Shown one piece after another: positions 14,991 to 23,177 of a DNA stretch of 64,000 bases (position 1 is its first letter; each line of letters starts with the position of its first letter). The DNA is taken from contig CADABZ010000007.1 in assembly GCA_902786355.1 (NCBI GenBank), positions 1-64,000 on the forward strand, given 5' to 3'. A model generated the notes under the pieces. It saw only the letters and a program-made list of their open reading frames with translations. It was not told where the DNA came from and did not search any database. The translations under genes and the position numbers were made by a program. The stretch is from an uncultured Eubacteriales bacterium (GTDB lineage Bacteria; Bacillota; Clostridia; Peptostreptococcales; Anaerovoracaceae).

Positions 14991-16208
14991 TTACTTAAGA
15001 AGTGCAGCGATAGCTTCAGCGCATTTTACGCATTTTTCCTTGGAGATCGAAGCGATCGAGATTCTGATGCCCTTGGCAAGTGCAAGGCAGAAAATGTTCT
15101 GCTCTTCGAGCTTAGCGCATACTGCATCCGGATCGTCGCATGCGACTGTGACAAAGAATCCTGCTGTGAAAGGAACACATTTGACGCCGTTTGCTGTCAG
15201 TGTCTCTTCGAATACACGGCCTCTCTCAAGGAGCATGTCACGGTATCCGACTCTTTCAGCATCGACCTTGGCGCGAAGCTCCGGGTCTGCATAGATCTTG
15301 CCGAGGACTGTCTCAGCTGAACGGTTGCAGTTGGACCATGTCGAACGAGCTGAGAATTCTGTAGCACGTCTGAATTCTTCTGCGTCTTCCTCGGTCCTGG
15401 CAACGCATACGATGGCACCGCATCTCATTCCGTAAGCGGTAAGTGTCTTGGATGCACTGTATCCGTAGATAAGGAATACATGATCCTCAAGAGCTTCCAG
15501 CTTTGGCATGAATGCTCTTACTTCGTCTTCCTCTCCTGCATAGTCTATGTAAGCGACGTCAAGGAACAGGATAACTCTGCATTTTGCATTATTGACGATC
15601 CTGATCACATTGTCCCAGTCTTCGAGTGAAAGAGCATAGCCTGTAGGATTGTGAGCAGGTGTGTTGATGATGATTACGACCTGATCCTGTTTTGCGGCAA
15701 GCTCTCCGAGCTGCTTCTCCATATCTGCTGCATCGAACTTTCCATCCTCATCGAAGAACCTGAAAGTCTTGAGCTTACGCCCATGCTGACTGCAGATGTT
15801 CTTGTAGTTAGCCCAGCACCAGTCATGAGTCAGGACCTCATCTCCGCGCTCAGTGAAATTGAGAACGGTACTTGTTATGCTTCCTGTTCCTCCAGGTGTG
15901 GCGCTGACATTGACAAAACCGCTCGGTGTAAAGTTTCCGAAGAGTGCCTTCTTGACGCCTTCCTTGAAAGCAGGAGGACCTGCGATAGGTGCATACTCAG
16001 CATAATCTGCAGGCGAAAGTGATCTGATTGCTTCGATTACAGATGAGAGTACGACAAGATTTCCGTCATCATCGAAAAGAGCTCCGGTAGTAGCATTGAC
16101 GACATTGTCCTTACCGTACTTTGCAATAGCTTCCTTGGCCCTTCCGCTGAGAGCGAAGACTTTATCTGCTACAGGAATAGTTCTTCCGTTTTCTTTCACA
16201 AAATTCAT
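14991..16208 (-). CDS. class I/II PLP aminotransferase, probably aspartate-acting
   Basis: A 405-residue fold-type I aminotransferase: NPTG at 187-190 and the PLP lysine in YGYSASKTLTAYG (Lys254). It should move the amino group of an amino acid to 2-oxoglutarate; its place between oxaloacetate decarboxylase alpha and an Asp/Glu racemase makes aspartate to oxaloacetate the likely reaction, but an aromatic substrate is not excluded. The open frame begins with TTG at 16223, which lies within the Shine-Dalgarno sequence; the ATG at 16208 with GGAGG 8 nt upstream is the start. It is 23 bp downstream of oadA. Confidence 0.85.
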   Translation of the reverse strand: MNFVKENGRTIPVADKVFALSGRAKEAIAKYGKDNVVNATTGALFDDDGNLVVLSSVIEAIRSLSPADYAEYAPIAGPPAFKEGVKKALFGNFTPSGFVNVSATPGGTGSITSTVLNFTERGDEVLTHDWCWANYKNICSQHGRKLKTFRFFDEDGKFDAADMEKQLGELAAKQDQVVIIINTPAHNPTGYALSLEDWDNVIRIVNNAKCRVILFLDVAYIDYAGEEDEVRAFMPKLEALEDHVFLIYGYSASKTLTAYGMRCGAIVCVARTEEDAEEFRRATEFSARSTWSNCNRSAETVLGKIYADPELRAKVDAERVGYRDMLLERGRVFEETLTANGVKCVPFTAGFFVTVACDDPDAVCAKLEEQNIFCLALAKGIRISIASISKEKCVKCAEAIAALLK

Positions 16209-16231
16209 TTCGTTTTCCTCCAATAACCCGA

Positions 16232-17632
16232 TTATACCGGATATGCCTTGTTCTCTGAATCGATCTTGTCTGGATCGATCTTGCTCTTGCGTGCCGCCCT
16301 CTTTTTGAAGAAGTCGAGTGCGACGTTAGCAAAGAGTGCATATGTCAGTACATCTTCATCCTGCTCTTTGTAATCTCCTACTTCAGCTTCAAGCTTGTCA
16401 AGCTCAGGCTCGAGGAGATCCGCCGGACGGCATGTGATCCTCTGAGACTGGTCGATCTTGGCAAGAACGTCAGGATTCATAGGCATCGGTGTGGAACCGT
16501 ACTTGCCCATGAGGATCTGCTGTGTTTCCTTCGAGAGAACCTTGTATCTCTCACCCATCAGTACGTTGAGTACAGCCTGTGTACCTACGATCTGTGAAGA
16601 CGGTGTTACCAGAGGAGGCATTCCGAGGTCGTTTCTTACACGAGGTACTTCCTGGAGCACGTCCATGTACTTGTCTTCTGCATTCTGATCCTTGAGCTGT
16701 GATACGAGGTTGGAAAGCATTCCTCCCGGTACCTGATAGATAAGAGTCTTGATATCTGTACCAAGAACCTTGGTATTCATAAGACCGCTCTTGAGAGCCT
16801 TGTCTCTTACAGTCTGGAAGTGAGCTGCGATCTTCTCGAGCTTAGCGATATCCAGTCCTGTATCATACTCGGTGCCCTTGAATGTCTCTACCATTACCTC
16901 TGTTGAAGGCTGGCTTGTACCGCCTGAGAACGGCGAGATAGCTGTATCGATGATATCAACTCCGGCCTGTACAGCGCAGTAGTATGTGATCGGAGCTACA
17001 CCGCTTGTGCAGTGAGTGTGAAGCTGGATAGGGATATCCACATTGGCCTTGAGCATTGTGATCATGTCTGTTGCCGCAGTAGGTACCATAAGTCCGGCCA
17101 TGTCCTTGATGCAGATAGAATCAGCACCAAGCTCCTGGATGCGCAGAGCGCGGTCTCTCCAGTATTCCGGAGTATAAGGCTCACCGATAGTATATGACAT
17201 AGCTACCTGAGCATGTGCACCGTATTCCTTTGTTGCTTTGACTGCAGTCTCTACGTTGCGCAGGTCATTGAGCGCATCGAAGATTCTGATAATATCAATA
17301 CCGTTGTCGATCGACTTTTTGACGAAGTAATCTACTACATCATCGGAATAGTGTCTGTATCCGAGGAGGTTCTGTCCTCTGAGCAACATCTGGAGCTTGG
17401 TGTTAGGCATTGCTGCACGGAGCTTTCTGAGTCTCTCCCATGGATCCTCATCCAGGAATCTGATGCAGGAGTCAAAAGTCGCACCGCCCCAGCACTCGAT
17501 AGCCTCATAGCCGACGCTGTCCATCAGCGCAAGAGCAGGCTCCATGTCACTGAACGGCATTCTTGTCGCGATCAGTGACTGCTGTCCGTCTCTGATCACA
17601 GTTTCCATTATTTTGAGTTTTTTCTTTTCCAT
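16232..17632 (-). CDS. oadA: oxaloacetate decarboxylase alpha (5S-type carboxyltransferase)
   Basis: A 466-residue cytoplasmic carboxyltransferase subunit (TIM barrel). Motifs of the pyruvate carboxylase/OadA/5S family are present: ETVIRDGQQSL at the start, GYEAIECWGGATFDS, and LHTHCTSG. It transfers the carboxyl of oxaloacetate to biotin, releasing pyruvate. There is no C-terminal biotin domain; a separate biotin carrier is encoded in the same operon, as in other split systems. GGAGG precedes the ATG. The same subunit type serves in transcarboxylase and pyruvate carboxylase B, but beside OadB/OadG a Na+-pumping decarboxylase is the natural reading. Confidence 0.9.
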   Translation of the reverse strand: MEKKKLKIMETVIRDGQQSLIATRMPFSDMEPALALMDSVGYEAIECWGGATFDSCIRFLDEDPWERLRKLRAAMPNTKLQMLLRGQNLLGYRHYSDDVVDYFVKKSIDNGIDIIRIFDALNDLRNVETAVKATKEYGAHAQVAMSYTIGEPYTPEYWRDRALRIQELGADSICIKDMAGLMVPTAATDMITMLKANVDIPIQLHTHCTSGVAPITYYCAVQAGVDIIDTAISPFSGGTSQPSTEVMVETFKGTEYDTGLDIAKLEKIAAHFQTVRDKALKSGLMNTKVLGTDIKTLIYQVPGGMLSNLVSQLKDQNAEDKYMDVLQEVPRVRNDLGMPPLVTPSSQIVGTQAVLNVLMGERYKVLSKETQQILMGKYGSTPMPMNPDVLAKIDQSQRITCRPADLLEPELDKLEAEVGDYKEQDEDVLTYALFANVALDFFKKRAARKSKIDPDKIDSENKAYPV

Positions 17633-17696
17633 GTTTTATATTCCTCCATTGGTCGAGGTATTATCGCGTATCATTAGCAAAACTTCATTGCAGATA

Positions 17697-18812
17697 TTAT
17701 ACGCCGAAAATAGCCATGAATACTCCGGCTGCTACGGCTGTGCCGATAACTCCAGCTACATTAGGTCCCATAGCGTGCATGAGCAGGAAGTTTGTAGGAT
17801 CTGCTTCTGCACCGACTTTCTGGGATACTCTTGCAGCCATCGGAACCGCGGAAACTCCTGCTGAACCGATAAGCGGATTGATCTTGCCGCCTGAAAGCTT
17901 GCACATGATCTTTCCGAAAATAACTCCGGCTGCTGTACCGAAAGCGAAAGCCAGAAGACCGAGTATTACGATCTTGATAGTTGTCCACTTGAGGAATGCT
18001 TCAGCGCTTGTAGTAGCTCCTACGGATGTACCGAGCAGGATAACTACAATGTACATCATAGCGTTGGATGCAGTTTCCTGAAGCTGACGTACAACTCCGC
18101 TCTCACGGAAGAGGTTTCCGAGCATCAGCATACCTACCAGAGGTGCTGTGGAAGGAAGCAGAGTACATACGACTATAGTTACGATTATAGGGAACAGGAT
18201 CCTTTCTCTCTTGGAGACCTCGCGGAGCTGCTCCATCTTGATCTTTCTCTCAGCCTCTGTAGTAAGAGCTCTCATGATAGGCGGCTGTATGATCGGTACA
18301 AGCGCCATATATGAGTATGCCGCTACAGCGATAGGTCCCATGAGCTCTCTCTGACCGAGCTTCATTGCGAGGAAGATGGATGTAGGGCCATCCGCTCCTC
18401 CTATGATACTTACGGCAGCAGCCTGAGCTTCTGTGAAACCCATGGCCATTGCCAGGAAAAATGCTCCGAATACTCCGAACTGTGCCGCCGCTCCGAGAAC
18501 AAAGCTCTTAGGATTGGCAATCAGAGGTCCGAAGTCTGTAAGTGCTCCGACTCCCATGAATATCAGCGACGGAAGAATGGTCCACTCATCCAGCATGAAG
18601 AAGAAGTGCAGAAGACCGCCGTCCTCCATGATAGGTGGATAGAGGTTGACCAGCAGCATACCGAATGATATCGGGAGGAGCAGCAGTGGCTCATACTCTT
18701 TGACAATAGCCAGATACAGCAGCACGAGAGCAACGCCGACCATGATCACGTTGCCTATCGTCAGGCTGAAAAAGGCTGTCTGGTGAGCCAGATTAACTAA
18801 CGTTTCACCCAT
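17697..18812 (-). CDS. oadB: Na+-translocating decarboxylase beta subunit
   Basis: A 371-residue polytopic membrane protein that decarboxylates carboxybiotin and couples this to Na+ export. It has the conserved [10 protein letters not shown] motif (Asp141, equivalent to the essential intramembrane Asp) and [18 protein letters not shown] near the C-terminus. Roughly nine to eleven hydrophobic segments. A strong AGGAGG precedes the ATG, 10 bp after the biotin carrier gene. The same beta subunit type works with oxaloacetate, methylmalonyl-CoA and glutaconyl-CoA decarboxylases; specificity comes from the partner carboxyltransferase. Confidence 0.93.
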   Translation of the reverse strand: MGETLVNLAHQTAFFSLTIGNVIMVGVALVLLYLAIVKEYEPLLLLPISFGMLLVNLYPPIMEDGGLLHFFFMLDEWTILPSLIFMGVGALTDFGPLIANPKSFVLGAAAQFGVFGAFFLAMAMGFTEAQAAAVSIIGGADGPTSIFLAMKLGQRELMGPIAVAAYSYMALVPIIQPPIMRALTTEAERKIKMEQLREVSKRERILFPIIVTIVVCTLLPSTAPLVGMLMLGNLFRESGVVRQLQETASNAMMYIVVILLGTSVGATTSAEAFLKWTTIKIVILGLLAFAFGTAAGVIFGKIMCKLSGGKINPLIGSAGVSAVPMAARVSQKVGAEADPTNFLLMHAMGPNVAGVIGTAVAAGVFMAIFGV

Positions 18813-18822
18813 ATTAGGCCTC

Positions 18823-19182
18823 CTATGCGATATATGCTACTGCTTGTCCTGCTGTTGTGCTGTCTCCTTCTTTTACTGAGATCTGGCTTACTGTGCCGTC
18901 CTTAGGAGCTACAACAGGGATCTCCATCTTCATAGCTTCAAGGATGATCACTGTGTCACCTGACTTGACTGCGTCGCCTTCTTTTGCAACTACCTTGAAG
19001 ACTTTACCTGCTGTACCGCATACTACAGGCTCACCGTTTCCGGCAGGTTTTTTGGCTGCTGCAGGCTTAGCTGCTGCTGGTTTAGCAGCTGCCGGTGCTG
19101 CAGCTGCAGGTGCTGCGCCGCCGACTCTTTCGACTTCTACTTCATATTCTGTTCCGTTTACTCTTACTATATATGTTTCCAT
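18823..19182 (-). CDS. biotin carrier protein of the Na+ pump
   Basis: A 119-residue biotin carrier. A short N-terminal segment ([20 protein letters not shown]) leads into an Ala/Pro/Lys-rich flexible hinge (about 22-48) and a biotinyl domain (50-119) with LEAMKMEI, where Lys85 is the biotinylation site. It shuttles CO2 from the carboxyltransferase to OadB. Its start overlaps the end of the gamma-like gene by 16 bp, indicating translational coupling. Confidence 0.93.
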   Translation of the reverse strand: METYIVRVNGTEYEVEVERVGGAAPAAAAPAAAKPAAAKPAAAKKPAGNGEPVVCGTAGKVFKVVAKEGDAVKSGDTVIILEAMKMEIPVVAPKDGTVSQISVKEGDSTTAGQAVAYIA

Positions 19183-19487
19183 TGTGCCCTCCGTACATTT
19201 CTAACTATGTATCCTTCAGCTGCGGCTTCTCCTTGTTCGTCTCTGATCTGCTGAAGCAAAGCAGCGGTGATGACTGCCACTATCTCCGGCGATAGCCCGT
19301 CACTTGCTGTGCTGACAGGGGCTGCCTGAGCCTGAGGCGCCGGTGCAGCCGCTGCTGCCTGCTTAGGTGCGCATAACCTGCCCATCAGCCAGATGCAGAA
19401 AGCGATGAATATCAGTATGCAGAATACTGTTCCCATTCCGAGTACAGTATCTATCAGACCGACTTTCAGTATTTCTCCTATACTCAT
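19167..19487 (-). CDS. OadG-like gamma subunit
   Basis: A 106-residue protein with one N-terminal membrane helix (IDTVLGMGTVFCILIFIAFCIWLMG, about 11-35 in part), an Ala/Pro/Gln-rich hinge, and a C-terminal segment (DGLSPEIVAVITAALL ending [11 protein letters not shown]) typical of OadG/MmdD subunits. Such subunits anchor the carboxyltransferase to the beta subunit and aid assembly. AGGTGAG precedes the ATG; it lies 8 bp after the carboxyltransferase gene and overlaps the biotin carrier gene. Confidence 0.87.
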   Translation of the reverse strand: MSIGEILKVGLIDTVLGMGTVFCILIFIAFCIWLMGRLCAPKQAAAAAPAPQAQAAPVSTASDGLSPEIVAVITAALLQQIRDEQGEAAAEGYIVRNVRRAQWKHI

Positions 19488-19495
19488 ATGCTCAC

Positions 19496-20842
19496 CTACC
19501 TGCTGTTAACGAAAGTCTGAAGTGCTCCGATTATGTACTTTCTTGTATCTTCAGGAGCTATGACCTTGTCTGCGTAACCGTGTCTTGCAAGAGCTACAGC
19601 GCTTGACTGTGAATCGCGGTACTGCTGCTCAAGCTCTTTTGACCACTTGCCGAACAGGATCTCAGTTGCCTGGCGAGGGTCTACGATGCTGACATCTGCG
19701 CTGTCCCACATGAATACATAATCAGCACCAAGTCCCTTGGAATTGAGCAGGCTGTATGCACTGCCTGCAACATGTCCTGTGATAAGGCCGATCTTAGGTG
19801 CTTCTGATGATGCGAGGGCTACAGCCAGTCTTCCTGCTGCTTCAGGAAGATATTTCTCATTCTCTGCTGTTGTCTGATAACCATCAGTGTCTATCACTGT
19901 CAGCGCAGGAATGCTGAACTCGCTGCAGAAATCAACCATAGCAGCGGCTTTGTTGCAGCCCTCTGCCGAAAGGCGTTTCTCTCCGTCCACGGTGTTGCAT
20001 GCTGCACATCCTACTGTCTGGCCTGCGAGCTTTATGAAACCTGTCACGATATCCTGACCGAAATCAGCCTGTGTCTCGAGAAGTTCTCCGCCATCTGCGA
20101 TCTCTGCGAGAATAGCTCTCGCATCTCCCGCCATCGAGTCGATGTCGGTGCATACGCGGTTGAGTTCTTCCATGCTTGTCTCTTCGAACTCAGGAGCAAA
20201 GCCTGCGCATGGAGGAAGCATTCCTACGAGTCTGCGGATCCTTGCAGCGATCTCCGCCCACTCATATGTACCGTCGAATACAGCTGATGCTCCGGCATTT
20301 TCGCCTATAGCATTAGCTACGACCTTCTGAGGATTGACGAAAAGGCTGCCCTTTTCCTTCTCTATGAATACAAAATCTGCCATCTTGGCTGAGATCGACA
20401 TGCCTCCGCCGCACTGTCCTGTTACAGCTGCGATCTGAGGGATCCATCCCGATGCCTCTGCCTGTTTTCTGTAGAGCTTTGCGAACTGATAGAGTCCGTC
20501 AAGGCCCTCTTCAATACGGAATCCGGCGCAGTCCATTATGCCGATTACCGGTGCATTGGCTTTGAGCGCATGTTCATACAGATCAACGATCTTGCGGCCA
20601 TGCTGTTCGCCGAATGTGCCTCCCATGACTTCACCGTCCTGTGCGTAAACAAAAACGAGGTTGCCATCTATCGTGCCGTATCCGGTTACTACTCCATCCG
20701 ATTCCATTACTGAATCAGGATGATAGAACTCGGTATATCTGGCCGATACATGTTCCCCCATCTCCATGAAACTGCCTGGATCAAGAATATCTGCGATCTT
20801 CCTGACGGCTGCAGTTTTCGATTCTTTAGGTTTTACCTGCAT
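19496..20842 (-). CDS. divergent acyl-CoA carboxyltransferase-like subunit (MmdA/12S-like)
   Basis: A 448-residue crotonase-superfold carboxyltransferase, related to methylmalonyl-CoA decarboxylase alpha and the 12S subunit of transcarboxylase (SFMEMGEHV, SDGVVTGYGTIDGN, GGTFGEQHGRKIV). It is shorter than typical MmdA (about 510) and departs from the usual active-site signatures: SGGARIQEG is CAGFRIEEG, the GPCAGGA loop is GQCGGGM, and the DVPGFLPG loop is DTDGYQTT. It may use an unusual carboxyl acceptor or be structural. It is the first gene of the operon. The ATG at 20842 has GGGAGG; the upstream extension to 20866 lacks one. Confidence 0.8.
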   Translation of the reverse strand: MQVKPKESKTAAVRKIADILDPGSFMEMGEHVSARYTEFYHPDSVMESDGVVTGYGTIDGNLVFVYAQDGEVMGGTFGEQHGRKIVDLYEHALKANAPVIGIMDCAGFRIEEGLDGLYQFAKLYRKQAEASGWIPQIAAVTGQCGGGMSISAKMADFVFIEKEKGSLFVNPQKVVANAIGENAGASAVFDGTYEWAEIAARIRRLVGMLPPCAGFAPEFEETSMEELNRVCTDIDSMAGDARAILAEIADGGELLETQADFGQDIVTGFIKLAGQTVGCAACNTVDGEKRLSAEGCNKAAAMVDFCSEFSIPALTVIDTDGYQTTAENEKYLPEAAGRLAVALASSEAPKIGLITGHVAGSAYSLLNSKGLGADYVFMWDSADVSIVDPRQATEILFGKWSKELEQQYRDSQSSAVALARHGYADKVIAPEDTRKYIIGALQTFVNSR

Positions 20843-20889
20843 ACTGACCTCCCTTATGAGTATCACTATATAAATGTGTCATTATGTAG

Positions 20890-20918
20890 ATTTTATAATA
20901 ATGGTTATATATAATCAA
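20890..20918 (-). promoter_or_regulatory. promoter of the aspartate/oxaloacetate operon
   Basis: On the minus strand TTGATT (20918-20913), a 17-bp spacer and TAAAAT (20895-20890), about 48 nt before the first ATG. A TTGA-C-TCAA palindrome (20978-20986) lies upstream, between this promoter and the divergent LysR gene, and could be part of the regulator's site. The remainder of the 259-bp gap is AT-rich. A weak lysR promoter, TTGTAA/TATTCA, may lie at 20991-21019 on the plus strand. Confidence 0.5.
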
Positions 20919-21101
20919 ATACAAATAGTATAATGAAAGATATAATAATGTTCTTATATGTATGCATTTAGCGAAAATTGACTCAACGCCTTGTAAATCA
21001 GCGCATTTCACCATATTCAGGCAACGACTGCCGGGTCTTTTGAATGACATTGCGGGCAGGCTTCACACAACTTGTTTTTTCCCCGGAGAGGTAGTGACAA
21101 A

Positions 21102-22085
21102 ATGGATATTTTCAGCAAAAAAGAAGTGATCAGAGCGATCCATCAGGAAGGCGGTTTTCTTAAAGCAGCAAGGGTCCTGCATATAGCACAGCCTTCGCTG
21201 AGCGTCATGGTGTCGAGCATTGAGAAAGAGATCGGAGGCACACTTTTCGACAGAAGCACCAACCCCGTACGTCTTACTCCTCTCGGAGTAAAGTATCTTG
21301 AGTGTGCCGGCGGAATATCCATGATAGAAGATGATTTCTTCAACTACATCAACGAGCTTCAGGGTCTTGAAACAGGAAGCATCGCGCTCGGAAGCAACAC
21401 ATTATATATGTCTAATATAATTCCGGCAATACTGACAGTTTATTCAGTGAAGCATCCTATGATCCACCTCAGTCTGTATGAACATGAGAGCCGCAACCTT
21501 ATAGATCAGCTGCATTCAGGGCAGCTCGAGCTGGTAATAGACAATCTCCCTGATGACGAGCGGATGGATCGCCATTATCTCGGAACTGAAAGCCTGCTTC
21601 TTGCAGTCCCCAAAGATAATGATCTGAACCGGAAATGGTCATCTCATGCCTATACACACGATGATATAGCTGCAGGCAGACACCTCAGCAACAGCAAGGG
21701 ATATCTCAGCGATATACGCATGCTCAGTGATCAGCCCTTCATACTTCTCCAGAAAGGCCTCGACACGCGCCGCAGATGCGATGATGTTTTCGAAGAGAAC
21801 GGGATCACTGTCCAGTCTGTATACGAACTGAACCAGCTTTCGAGCGCATTCGGCCTTGCCTCTTCCGGGCTCGGTCTCACGGTAGTAAGCGATACACTTA
21901 TCAGGCATTCGCTCGACTGGGCTGACAAGATGCGCTATTACGCTGTCAGAAGCCCTGAGTTCACACGCGATGTGTATTTCTACACAATGAAAAACCGCCT
22001 GATCACTCGTACGATCAGAGAATTCATTGATGTAAGCCGCGAGCTTCATCCTTTCTCTGTATACGATCCGGCCAGGCAGCTGTGA
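21102..22085 (+). CDS. LysR-family transcriptional regulator
   Basis: A 327-residue LysR-type regulator: N-terminal winged helix (MDIFSKKEVIRAIHQEGGFL, then AARVLHIAQPSLSVMVSSIEKEIGGTLFDRS) and a periplasmic-binding-like effector domain from about residue 90. LysR proteins usually control the divergent gene, here the aspartate/oxaloacetate operon whose start is 259 bp away. The open frame begins with TTG at 21072; the ATG at 21102, with GGAGAGG upstream, matches the family N-terminus. The inducer is unknown; a dicarboxylate or aspartate is a natural guess. It ends 23 bp from the convergent asparaginase gene. Confidence 0.92.
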   Translation: MDIFSKKEVIRAIHQEGGFLKAARVLHIAQPSLSVMVSSIEKEIGGTLFDRSTNPVRLTPLGVKYLECAGGISMIEDDFFNYINELQGLETGSIALGSNTLYMSNIIPAILTVYSVKHPMIHLSLYEHESRNLIDQLHSGQLELVIDNLPDDERMDRHYLGTESLLLAVPKDNDLNRKWSSHAYTHDDIAAGRHLSNSKGYLSDIRMLSDQPFILLQKGLDTRRRCDDVFEENGITVQSVYELNQLSSAFGLASSGLGLTVVSDTLIRHSLDWADKMRYYAVRSPEFTRDVYFYTMKNRLITRTIREFIDVSRELHPFSVYDPARQL

Positions 22086-22108
22086 TCATTGACGCATATG
22101 TCTTGTCC

Positions 22109-23101
22109 CTATTTCAAGGTCACTTCACCTACTAGATCCGAACCGAACAGCCATCTGATCTGATCATATTTCTTGGTCTGTCCGAGGACCCACATGAGTT
22201 TTGTAACTACTGCTTCCTGCGTCATATCGTAGACAGGTATGCCTCCGCAGTCAATTATGCGCTGACCTGTCTCATACACACTGAGGTCACTTCCCTCATA
22301 TCTGCACTGACTTCCTACAAGGATCGGCAGCCCTCTGTCTGAAGCCTTCCTTATCTCTGCAGTAATATCCCTTCTCAGGAACGGCAGACCTCCGAGGCCG
22401 AAACCTTCAATATATACTCCCTCATAGCCGTGATCCTGAAGGAATGAGAAGATGTCAAGATCCATGCCCGGAAAGACCTTCAGAACGGCTATTTTATCTG
22501 AATAGTCCGTCTGCAGGCTTATCCCTGTCCTCTTCACCCTGCGGTCTGTATAGAGCTGGAGCCCGAATGCATTGACTTCACCGATATACGGGCAATTGAT
22601 GCTTTCGAAAGCGTTGAAGCTTACCGTCCTCACCTTGCTCGTACGGCAGCCCAGCATGATCTTCCTGTCAAAAGCCACAAAAACACCCGGTACTCCGCTC
22701 GCAGCCATCCATACAGCGCACTGCAGGTTCATAAGAGCATCGGAAAGCGGCATAGTGAGCGGCATCTGACTTCCTGTGACCACTACAGGGACCTGAATAT
22801 TCTGAAGCATGAATGATAGCATAGATGATGTATAGGCAAGAGTATCTGTTCCGTGTATCACTATGTATCCGTCGTATTCAGACAGACTGCCTGCTATCCT
22901 CTTTGCTATGCTGACCCAGTCCTCCGGCATGATGTTGGCACTGTCGAGCGAGCAGAAGTCCTCCGTTGTGATCGATATATCTTCTGAGACCATCCCGAGT
23001 CTGTTCATGATCTCATCCCCGGTGATAGACGGAGCCAGTCCGTGGCCCGAAGCCTCCGAAGAAAAAGTCCCGCCCGTGTTCAGTATCAAGATATTCTTCA
23101 T
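22109..23101 (-). CDS. L-asparaginase
   Basis: A 330-residue asparaginase/glutaminase family enzyme. The first catalytic threonine lies in ILNTGGTFSS (Thr9, Thr12) and the second motif is IHGTDTLAYT (Thr85, Asp86). There is no signal peptide, so a cytoplasmic type I enzyme is likely. It releases aspartate and ammonia from asparagine, feeding the adjacent aspartate operon. The frame starts with TTG at 23107; the ATG at 23101 with GGGAG upstream is preferred. It may be transcribed from its own promoter or from the lysine operon upstream (76-bp gap containing a large inverted repeat). Confidence 0.9.
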   Translation of the reverse strand: MKNILILNTGGTFSSEASGHGLAPSITGDEIMNRLGMVSEDISITTEDFCSLDSANIMPEDWVSIAKRIAGSLSEYDGYIVIHGTDTLAYTSSMLSFMLQNIQVPVVVTGSQMPLTMPLSDALMNLQCAVWMAASGVPGVFVAFDRKIMLGCRTSKVRTVSFNAFESINCPYIGEVNAFGLQLYTDRRVKRTGISLQTDYSDKIAVLKVFPGMDLDIFSFLQDHGYEGVYIEGFGLGGLPFLRRDITAEIRKASDRGLPILVGSQCRYEGSDLSVYETGQRIIDCGGIPVYDMTQEAVVTKLMWVLGQTKKYDQIRWLFGSDLVGEVTLK

Positions 23102-23123
23102 TGTCAAAATCTCCCATTAAAAT

Positions 23124-23167
23124 AATATGCGTTTCGCGCAGATATAACACCCTCGCTAACGCATATT
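23124..23167. repeat. 10-bp inverted repeat between lysA and asparaginase genes
   Basis: AATATGCGTT (23124-23133) and AACGCATATT (23158-23167), perfect arms with a 24-nt spacer. On the minus strand it is followed by ATTTTAAT, so it could be a weak terminator of the lysine operon, or an operator for the asparaginase gene. Confidence 0.45.
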
Positions 23168-23177
23168 GTATCACATA

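Noticed and set aside
16209-16223. TTG start of the aminotransferase at 16223
   Set aside because: That codon lies inside the GGAGG ribosome binding site for the ATG at 16208.
19020-19130. GCT/GCA-rich stretch in the biotin carrier gene
   Set aside because: It is the flexible Ala/Pro/Lys hinge typical of biotin carriers, not a mobile or structural repeat.
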